Positions 1 through 5,297 of a stretch of DNA of 7,255 nucleotides are shown in pieces. The notes under the pieces are model-generated. The model ran no database searches. It had not been told where the DNA came from and saw only the letters and a list, made by a program, of their open reading frames with translations. Each line of letters begins with the position of its first letter. Position 1 is the stretch's first letter. Position numbers and translations under genes: made by a program. The stretch lies in contig JBNKLQ010000299.1 of the NCBI GenBank assembly GCA_050292445.1, positions 1 through 7,255 of the forward strand, read 5' to 3'. The DNA is from Leptofilum sp050292445. Lineage in GTDB: Bacteria; Chloroflexota; Anaerolineae; Promineifilales; Promineifilaceae.

Positions 1-1
1 T

Positions 2-1648
2 TCAATGAGCAATCTCACAATACAAAATGGTGGATTTGATCTAGATTCAACTGCGGCGGATGCACAGGGAGGGGGAATCTTTAATGCCCTGCCAGGCACT
101 ACTTTGTTGATTTCAGACTCCATTTTATTAAATAATCAATCTTTCAGTCTCAATGTGGACAGTGGAGGTGGGGGAATTAATAATGCTGGATCATTACAAA
201 TCAGCAATACAGATTTTTTTACTAATTCCAGTCCTTCAGGGCATGCAATTTTCAATGGAGGATACGCAATCGTTACAGGGGGCAATTTTGCGTTTAATAA
301 TCAGCGCACGTCTGGCACAGGAACCATTTTGAATCATGGAACGCTTTTCGTAGAAGATACACATTTTTACCAAAACTATTCTTATGCGGGAGCTGGTGTA
401 TCTAATGGATTCCCTGGCACAGCAACCCTCGATAATGTCAGTATTTATAGCAACACTGTATACCTTGACGGTGGCGGCATTTTCAATTTTGGCACGATAA
501 CTGTCACCAACAGCACCCTCTATGGTAATAAAAATACATCTAGTCCTGGCGGCGGCATTTCCAATTATGGGATATTCCATCTAATTAGCAGCACAATTCA
601 CCATAATACGGCCGTATCGGGATTTGCTATTGGAGGAGGAATCTCTAATTATGATGGCGTAATGGACATTAATAACTCAGCCATTTATAGCAACAGTGCT
701 GGCATTGGCGGAGGAATCTACCTTAAAGATGGTGAATTGCTACTAAACAACACTGTTATTTCAGGCAATGTAGCCAATACATTAGGTGGAGGAATCTACA
801 CGCTTAAGCCACTTTCAATAGAAAATAGCAATATCTCTGGCAATCAAGCGCAAGCAGGGGGTGGTATTTATATGGATGGGGATGTTTTAACTGTCACCAC
901 AAGCACCATTCAAAATAATCAGGCCAATGAAGCAGCAGGAATTGGTCTTTATAATTCCAGCCTTCTAAAACTACAAAATTCCACCATATCACATAACACT
1001 GCTATTACAGAGGGTGGTGGAGTGTTAATTGGTTCTGGCTCCACATCTCTCATCGTCGCCTCCACAATTTATAGCAATTCAGCCGCTACTGGGGGTGGTA
1101 TCCTGAACTACGGCCAACTAGACAGTATCAACTCGACGGTAAGCAGTAATACGGCGTCCTTGCAAGGAGGTGGCATTTGGAATACAGTAGGCAACGGTGC
1201 ATTTCTTGAAAATGTTACTGTAGCCGAAAACAATGCCCCCAGTGGGGCTGGTATCTATCACAATGGTTCTGCGCCTACCACTATAACAAATACGATTATT
1301 GCCAATAATGGCGCAGAAAATTGCAACTTACCTTTAACCACAACCTACTCTAGTTTAGAGGATAGTAATGACTGTGGTTTGAGCGCTAGCGGAAACATCA
1401 CGAATACAAACCCCTTGTTGGGGCCATTGGCAGACAATGGCGGTTCAACCTTGACTCACGCCCTTCTGATCACCAGTCCGGCTATAGATGCCGGAGATAA
1501 TGCTGACTGCCCTACTACAGACCAGCGTGGCGGCACACGGCCAATCGATGGCGATGGTGATGAAACGGTCGTTTGCGACATCGGCGCAGTAGAGTATGGT
1601 TCCATCCCACCGCAGATTCTTTACCTGCCCATCGTCATCAAACCATAA
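2..1648 (+). CDS. Secreted right-handed parallel beta-helix protein, choice-of-anchor Q type, 5'-truncated by the window edge
   Basis: The frame is open from the first bases. The first ATG (position 5) lies in mid-repeat, within S-M-S-N-L-T-I-Q-N-G, and no signal peptide is visible, so the true start is upstream. Numbering from that ATG gives 547 residues. About sixteen beta-helix coils repeat every 24-28 residues, marked by a GGGI(F/S/Y)N turn (near residues 22, 55, 105, 129, 156, 182, 210, 235, 261, 285, 311, 337, 363, 388, 413) and Asn ladders such as 'STIxxN' and 'YSNSA'. From about 469 the protein switches to the C-terminal signature NPLLGPLADNGG...SPAIDAG...DQRGGTRPIDGDGD...CDIGAVE, as in choice-of-anchor Q proteins. 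It ends in a short hydrophobic tail, LYLPIVIKP. Such proteins are generally exported and act as surface adhesins or polysaccharide-binding proteins. No catalytic residues are recognisable, so a polysaccharide-lyase role is unsupported. The helix-coding part is clearly more AT-rich than the rest of the window. Confidence 0.88.
   Translation, partial: SMSNLTIQNGGFDLDSTAADAQGGGIFNALPGTTLLISDSILLNNQSFSLNVDSGGGGINNAGSLQISNTDFFTNSSPSGHAIFNGGYAIVTGGNFAFNNQRTSGTGTILNHGTLFVEDTHFYQNYSYAGAGVSNGFPGTATLDNVSIYSNTVYLDGGGIFNFGTITVTNSTLYGNKNTSSPGGGISNYGIFHLISSTIHHNTAVSGFAIGGGISNYDGVMDINNSAIYSNSAGIGGGIYLKDGELLLNNTVISGNVANTLGGGIYTLKPLSIENSNISGNQAQAGGGIYMDGDVLTVTTSTIQNNQANEAAGIGLYNSSLLKLQNSTISHNTAITEGGGVLIGSGSTSLIVASTIYSNSAATGGGILNYGQLDSINSTVSSNTASLQGGGIWNTVGNGAFLENVTVAENNAPSGAGIYHNGSAPTTITNTIIANNGAENCNLPLTTTYSSLEDSNDCGLSASGNITNTNPLLGPLADNGGSTLTHALLITSPAIDAGDNADCPTTDQRGGTRPIDGDGDETVVCDIGAVEYGSIPPQILYLPIVIKP
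608..615. repeat. Iterated palindrome ACGGCCGT, copy 1
   Basis: This copy lies in the otherwise AT-rich beta-helix gene, read as Thr202-Ala-Val204. It stands out as a GC-only core in a low-GC neighbourhood. Confidence 0.8.
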
Positions 1649-1649
1649 C

Positions 1650-1678
1650 AAAAACGCATCTATTGCTGGGCGCGTTTT
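1650..1678. terminator. Weak bidirectional terminator-like hairpin between convergent genes
   Basis: AAAACGC (1651-1657) is perfectly complementary to GCGTTTT (1672-1678) across a 14-nt loop, one base after the stop codon of the beta-helix gene and 28 bp from the stop of the acetyltransferase. Transcripts of either strand would end the stem in a U-run, which suits convergent genes. Only three G-C pairs hold the stem, so the call is tentative. Confidence 0.35.
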
Positions 1679-1706
1679 CAAATTTGAGTGTGGAGGCTGG
1701 CAATGG

Positions 1707-2282
1707 CTAAACGGCCGTTCCCAGCCCCACACCTTCTCTCATCCGCGTCAAATCAATCACAATATCAGACTCAGTGCCATCAATGGTTCGCAGTACAGGA
1801 TATGGCAGTTGATCAAATAAATACCACATTGGCTCATTGTCATTTTGAATCGTACCAATCACCGATTCTGCACCCGAAATTTGCGCCAGCTCCAGCACCA
1901 TCGTCAGCAGCCGCTGGCCAATCCCCTGCCCCTGCCGGTCATCCCGCACAGACATGGCCACTTCGGCCGTCTTGTCTGAAAGCCAAACAATACGAGCCAC
2001 ACCCACAACCACTTCTCCTTCACCCGGCAGTGTAGAAAATGCAATTAGGCCCAGTTGCGTATCAGGAACGGCCGTAGCAATTCGCTCTGCCTCCGCCCAT
2101 ACTTGTGACGCCGGCACATTATCTGCCACCTGATGAAAGCGACGGTAGCGGCTCATAGGCCCCATATGTTCAAATAGATCGACCAAATAATGAGCATCTT
2201 TCTGGCGCAGCATTCGCACCCAGACAGCGATACCATCTTTGGCCCTGAATCGTTTTGCTAATTGAGTAGCTCCCATAATCAC
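1707..2282 (-). CDS. GNAT-family N-acetyltransferase
   Basis: This encodes 191 residues from a GTG start at 2282-2280, preceded six bases upstream by TGGAGG (2294-2289, minus strand). Upstream in-frame ATG (2336) has no comparable ribosome binding site and would add an aromatic, non-domain-like N-terminus. An ATG two codons inside (2276) is the other alternative. The GNAT fold is indicated by an N-terminal beta strand (VWVRMLRQKDA, about 20-30), a 'MSRYRRFH' helix segment (43-50), strand pairs VVVGVARIVW (91-100) and AEVAMSVRDD (106-115), then the acetyl-CoA pyrophosphate loop RQGQGIG (116-122, the Q/R-x-x-G-x-G/A motif) followed by helix QRLLTMVLELA. The segment ESVIGTIQNDNEPMWYLF matches the usual motif B region with an Asn near the active site. 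The substrate cannot be deduced; the S-R-Y-x-R-F segment resembles GNAT domains that acetylate protein lysines, but this is weak. The gene is convergent with the beta-helix gene and divergent from the GTPase operon. Confidence 0.9.
   Translation of the reverse strand: MIMGATQLAKRFRAKDGIAVWVRMLRQKDAHYLVDLFEHMGPMSRYRRFHQVADNVPASQVWAEAERIATAVPDTQLGLIAFSTLPGEGEVVVGVARIVWLSDKTAEVAMSVRDDRQGQGIGQRLLTMVLELAQISGAESVIGTIQNDNEPMWYLFDQLPYPVLRTIDGTESDIVIDLTRMREGVGLGTAV
1711..1718. repeat. Iterated palindrome ACGGCCGT, copy 2
   Basis: It encodes the last three residues (Thr-Ala-Val) of the minus-strand acetyltransferase, directly before its TAG stop. Confidence 0.8.
2068..2075. repeat. Iterated palindrome ACGGCCGT, copy 3
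   Basis: It lies in the minus-strand acetyltransferase and is read as Thr70-Ala-Val72 (GTG numbering). Confidence 0.8.
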
Positions 2283-2288
2283 AAGTTG

Positions 2289-2294
2289 CCTCCA
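2289..2294 (-). promoter_or_regulatory. Shine-Dalgarno site that fixes the acetyltransferase start
   Basis: The minus strand reads TGGAGG, then six bases, then GTG (2282-2280). The spacing is ideal for the GTG but 12 bases for the ATG two codons downstream, so the GTG is preferred. Confidence 0.6.
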
Positions 2295-2299
2295 ATACA

Positions 2300-2318
2300 T
2301 ATAACGCGCCGCGTTATA
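2300..2318. promoter_or_regulatory. 19-bp perfect palindrome, candidate operator upstream of the acetyltransferase
   Basis: TATAACGCG-C-CGCGTTATA is a perfect 9-bp inverted repeat around one central base. It lies five bases upstream of the Shine-Dalgarno of the minus-strand gene. Its outer half, read on the minus strand, is TATAAC, which could itself serve as a -10 element, so a dimeric repressor bound here would block transcription. It could instead form a 5'-leader hairpin. No regulator gene is present in the window to pair with it. Confidence 0.5.
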
Positions 2319-2373
2319 AAAAAGGAAGGTTAACATAGAAAAGCACCAAAATCAATAAGCAGGATGTAAGAAT

Positions 2374-2402
2374 TTAATATCCTTTTCAGGGAAATTTATA
2401 CT
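2374..2402 (+). promoter_or_regulatory. Candidate sigma-70-type promoter for the GTPase operon
   Basis: TTAATA (2374-2379), a 17-bp spacer, and TATACT (2397-2402) match four of six and five of six consensus positions. Transcription from here would leave a leader of about 170 nt before the ATG at 2582, one that contains the GGTAA/TTACC half-sites. AT-rich intergenic DNA yields such matches by chance, so the support is weak. Confidence 0.25.
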
Positions 2403-2494
2403 AATACGAGCCCTTTTGCCTGCCAAAATGTGATTTCTCCCCCACCCTGCAACCTTTGCAAAACACATGCGTATAAACCAGTGTACAGCCACGG

Positions 2495-2520
2495 TGTGGT
2501 AAACTTTTACCTGTGGTAAC
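2495..2520. repeat. Alternating GGTAA/TTACC half-sites, candidate regulatory element
   Basis: TGTGGTAA occurs twice in direct orientation (2495-2502 and 2512-2519, 17 bp apart). Between them, GGTAAA-CT-TTTACC (2498-2511) is a perfect inverted repeat, and TTACC-TGT-GGTAA (2507-2519) is another, so three half-sites alternate in orientation. The cluster lies 62 bp upstream of the GTPase start. It could bind a regulator or form mutually exclusive leader hairpins, but the arms are only 5-6 bp. Confidence 0.35.
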
Positions 2521-2562
2521 CCATTTATGAACTCAGGCGGCCTGGCCGTCATAAATATTTGC

Positions 2563-2570
2563 AAGGAAGG
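2563..2570 (+). promoter_or_regulatory. Shine-Dalgarno site of the dynamin-like GTPase
   Basis: AAGGAAGG lies 11 bases upstream of ATG 2582. The spacing is slightly long, but no better start is nearby. Confidence 0.5.
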
Positions 2571-2581
2571 TATACGGAATA

Positions 2582-5239
2582 ATGAGCCCGAAAAAGCAAA
2601 CTGATAAATATCAGGACCTAAAAACATCCCTGGAAACACTCCCCCATATCAGTCCCGCGCAGGTTGAACATTGGATTCACATGCAACAAGCCATCGACCA
2701 GACGCGCGACTACCTCATTCGCGCCGTGCCCCAGGCACAGCAAAGCGTCGATGAAGCGCAAAAGATTCTAGCCCAGCGCACCTACACCCTCGTCTTTTTT
2801 GGCGGCACAGGCGTAGGCAAAAGCACCCTCATTAATGGTCTGCTGGGACGCAATTTGCTGCCGACCGGGGCGGTAACGGCCGTTACCGGCACCATTGTCT
2901 ACATTGAACAAGCAGAAGAAGGCGAAGCCGAATCCCTCGTCCTCACCTACTGGACGCAGGATGAGTTTGCCCAGCGCGTCCGCCGGCTCTGCCAACTGGC
3001 CGAAATTGACGGCTTCGACATCATCAATGACGGCGAACGCGAACAAGCCCGCGAAGCCATCGAACAAATCATGACCGACGGAGCTGAAAACGCCAAAACC
3101 GAGCGGGATGAATATTTAGAAATCCTCATCGACTGCCTTGACTCCTACGAACACAACAAGTCAATGTATGCCGAAGGCCCGCCTGCCCCACGCAGCCTCG
3201 CTTTGGACAATGAAGACTCACTACGCCACCTGCGTGAAGACGGCTTCAAAGGCAGCCAGCAGCGTCAGATTCGGCTCATCAAGTCTGCTACCTTCAAAAT
3301 TCAACCACGTGCTGGGCAGGAAAACCTGCTCATGAACGGCTACTTGCGCATCGTCGATGTGCCCGGTTTGGGCGCAGGCATGAAGCTGCACGAAGCGATC
3401 ACGCTGGAAGAAATGAAGCGCGAAGACGCCATGATCGTCCTCGTCACCGACGCTGGCCGCCAGCGCGTCGATGAGTTGAAATCCCTCTCCGCCGTCAACT
3501 GGATCAAAGAAAATCGACTCTTCGGCCTGAACGGTGGCGATTTGGACGAAGCAGCCAGCAAAATCTTCCTGGCTGTCAACGGCGGCAACATCCGCCAGGC
3601 ATTCGACCGCCTCAACTCTGGCCTGCCGGAAGCAGAACTAGAAGTCAAAGAAGTGACCCGCTACATCGCCCCCAACTATTGGGAGCGGTACCGCGATCGC
3701 GGCCACAATCGACCCTACTTTTTGGTGATGGCTCCGCCCGCACTCTACGTGCAAGACCCGGACAACGCACCGGACGAGTTCGCCAGCGAAACTGAGCGCA
3801 TTCTGAAAGTTTTCCGTGACCAGCTAGGCAAGGTTAATGCTACCGATCCACTCGACCCGGATACGGCCGAAGCCCTGCTCAAACTGAGTGAAGTCCCGTT
3901 GCTCCGTGAAAAGTTAATCACTTTCATCAAAACGGAACGCGTCCGCAGCCAGCTGCGCGAAGCAGCCACCCGCATTCGCAACAGTCTGCAAGCGCTGCGC
4001 TTCTACTACGAAAAACAGTTGGCGCATCGCGGTGTACATCCGCCGTTTGCCAACAGCTGGGAACAACTACAAGAGCGCCGCTTTGAAAACGTAATTATCC
4101 GTCAGCAAAAAGAGCTGCCGCGTGCTTTCCACAACGCCCTGTTGGAGCTAAACAATCGCACTAACAGCGACGCCCGCTTCCGCAACATCTTGCGCCCCAC
4201 GCTGAATGGCGTCAAGGGCATGGTGCAAGACGCCGTGCAGCGCGAAGTGGAAACTTTGCTAGAAAATTACGGCACCGAATATTGGGACGATCGTGACGTA
4301 ACCTATGACAACCTCATCTGGGGCACCAGCGGCATCGAAATCCCGATCAAGCGCATTCTGTTCCAGGTGGAGCTGATTTTACAAGATTCCGTCTCCAAGT
4401 TTATGCCCCAGGCAGCGGATGTGATTGCCGCCGAGCTGGAGCGTACGCTAGAGGCACATGAAATATACGGCCGTCTCCAACGTGCCACCTATAACCAGGA
4501 ATACAGCTACGCCATCCCCGGGGAAACGGCCGATGGCCTGGCTCTGGACGAAGCATTCAACGTGCTGGTAGAACGCGTCGGGCGCAACTTCCGCCACGTT
4601 TGCCAACAAGCAACAATGTACGAACTCATGAAGCCAGACCGGTCCGTGCACCACCGGCTGGAAGAGGGCGAACGCGAACTGTCGTTGAACACCAACGAAC
4701 GGCTGCTGGATGTTGCGTTGAACGGTGTGGAATCGGTGCGCCGCGAAATGGCGACCAATCTGCCCACCGCCAACAACACGCAGCAAGTGGCCGAAGCAAC
4801 AGCCGCCGCTGACGAACCCGAAATCAATATCGCCATCCTGGATGAGCCGGCCCAACCCGCCGACGATCTGGGCATCAGCCTGATTGGCGAAACCGGGATG
4901 GAAGCATCGCAAGCCGATCTGGAGATGAGCTACGCCGACAAGCTGGACAACGTCGCTGTCAAGGTCAACCGCATCTTTGGCGAAATTCTGAACGACCTGT
5001 TCAACGACGACGACCTGCTGCCCCGGTTGCGCCGCCTCTTCTGGCTGGAAGCCACCAAGGCCGAGCGGGACTTCAACACCCACATCGTCAAACCGATGCT
5101 GAAACAGCACGACCGCAACCTGCAAAAACCAGAACTGCGCGAAGCAATGGAAATGGACCTGGAAAACGTGTCCGATCTGGAAGAGCTGATGCGCGTCTGG
5201 GACGGTCTGCACAAGCTGGAAACCAGCCTGGCTATCTAA
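2582..5239 (+). CDS. Dynamin-family large GTPase
   Basis: This is an 885-residue cytoplasmic protein with an N-terminal helical segment (about 10-65) and then a GTPase domain. The P-loop is GGTGVGKST (74-82), following strand TYTLVFF. A dynamin-type switch I Thr cluster, VTAVTGT (98-104), follows LLPTGA. G3 is DVPG (259-262), in strand LRIVDVPGLGAG. The sequence between G2 and G3 is about 155 residues long, far more than in Era/TrmE-type GTPases, and includes a charged segment (about 120-240). The expected NKxD is replaced by VNGGN (332-336). From about 440 to 727 the protein is predominantly charged helix, as expected of a dynamin stalk. An acidic, low-complexity linker (about 728-780) leads to a final helical region (781-885). 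No transmembrane segment is visible, so any membrane contact would be peripheral. Dynamin-family proteins self-assemble on membranes and couple GTP hydrolysis to remodelling; that role here is inferred. It appears to head an operon with the two downstream genes. Confidence 0.82.
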   Translation: MSPKKQTDKYQDLKTSLETLPHISPAQVEHWIHMQQAIDQTRDYLIRAVPQAQQSVDEAQKILAQRTYTLVFFGGTGVGKSTLINGLLGRNLLPTGAVTAVTGTIVYIEQAEEGEAESLVLTYWTQDEFAQRVRRLCQLAEIDGFDIINDGEREQAREAIEQIMTDGAENAKTERDEYLEILIDCLDSYEHNKSMYAEGPPAPRSLALDNEDSLRHLREDGFKGSQQRQIRLIKSATFKIQPRAGQENLLMNGYLRIVDVPGLGAGMKLHEAITLEEMKREDAMIVLVTDAGRQRVDELKSLSAVNWIKENRLFGLNGGDLDEAASKIFLAVNGGNIRQAFDRLNSGLPEAELEVKEVTRYIAPNYWERYRDRGHNRPYFLVMAPPALYVQDPDNAPDEFASETERILKVFRDQLGKVNATDPLDPDTAEALLKLSEVPLLREKLITFIKTERVRSQLREAATRIRNSLQALRFYYEKQLAHRGVHPPFANSWEQLQERRFENVIIRQQKELPRAFHNALLELNNRTNSDARFRNILRPTLNGVKGMVQDAVQREVETLLENYGTEYWDDRDVTYDNLIWGTSGIEIPIKRILFQVELILQDSVSKFMPQAADVIAAELERTLEAHEIYGRLQRATYNQEYSYAIPGETADGLALDEAFNVLVERVGRNFRHVCQQATMYELMKPDRSVHHRLEEGERELSLNTNERLLDVALNGVESVRREMATNLPTANNTQQVAEATAAADEPEINIAILDEPAQPADDLGISLIGETGMEASQADLEMSYADKLDNVAVKVNRIFGEILNDLFNDDDLLPRLRRLFWLEATKAERDFNTHIVKPMLKQHDRNLQKPELREAMEMDLENVSDLEELMRVWDGLHKLETSLAI
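2871..2888. repeat. 18-bp perfect palindrome containing ACGGCCGT (copy 4 of 7)
   Basis: CGGTAACGGCCGTTACCG is perfectly self-complementary and lies inside the GTPase gene. The core ACGGCCGT (2876-2883) is read in frame as Thr99-Ala-Val101, in the switch I segment of the GTPase. It is the longest palindrome built around this core in the window. Confidence 0.85.
4467..4474. repeat. Iterated palindrome ACGGCCGT, copy 5
   Basis: It lies in the GTPase stalk region. This is the only copy read in a different frame, giving Tyr629-Gly-Arg631. Confidence 0.8.
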
Positions 5240-5246
5240 ACGACCA

Positions 5247-5279
5247 AGATTGGTCCAATCTTGAAGATTGGACCAATCT
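5247..5279. repeat. 33-bp nested perfect inverted repeat
   Basis: Two 16-bp arms (5247-5262 and 5264-5279) are perfect reverse complements around G5263. Each arm is itself nearly palindromic, built from AAGATTGG and CCAATCTT around a single T or A. The element fills most of the 58-bp gap between the GTPase stop and the next start, ending seven bases before the Shine-Dalgarno. No T-run follows, so a classical terminator is unlikely. An RNA-processing or attenuation hairpin, a protein-binding site, or a small mobile repeat are the alternatives. Confidence 0.85.
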
Positions 5280-5285
5280 ATATTT

Positions 5286-5290
5286 AAGGA
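5286..5290 (+). promoter_or_regulatory. Shine-Dalgarno site that fixes the start of the Ig-fold protein
   Basis: AAGGA sits seven bases before ATG 5298. This favours that ATG over an in-frame TTG at 5268, which lies inside the inverted repeat and has no ribosome binding site. Confidence 0.7.
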
Positions 5291-5297
5291 ACGTCTC

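Larger units (their letters stand above)
2319..2581. other. Divergent intergenic region between acetyltransferase and GTPase operon
   Basis: This 263-bp AT-rich stretch holds no convincing gene. It carries the candidate promoter and half-site cluster listed separately, and the ribosome binding site of the GTPase. No RNA gene or clear terminator is seen. Confidence 0.6.

Noticed and set aside
1688..2035. Plus-strand open frame opposite the acetyltransferase
   Set aside because: The product is Pro/Ala/Gln-rich with no domain, and the opposite strand encodes a clear GNAT fold.
2283..2336. Upstream ATG start for the acetyltransferase
   Set aside because: It would put the 19-bp palindrome and a strong TGGAGG inside the coding sequence and add a non-conserved-looking aromatic N-terminus.
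2456..2477. TTGCAA...TATAAA as a promoter for the GTPase operon
   Set aside because: The spacer is only 10 bp, far too short for a sigma-70-type promoter.
2352..2639. Minus-strand open frame across the intergenic region and the GTPase start
   Set aside because: It overlaps the GTPase start, has no family features, and lies over candidate promoter elements.
5247..5279. Intrinsic terminator after the GTPase
   Set aside because: The stem is strong but is followed by mixed sequence (ATATTTAAGG) rather than a T-run, and the next gene's ribosome binding site is only seven bases away.
5268..5297. TTG start giving ten extra residues on the Ig-fold protein
   Set aside because: The TTG lies inside the 33-bp inverted repeat without a ribosome binding site, whereas ATG 5298 has AAGGA at seven bases.
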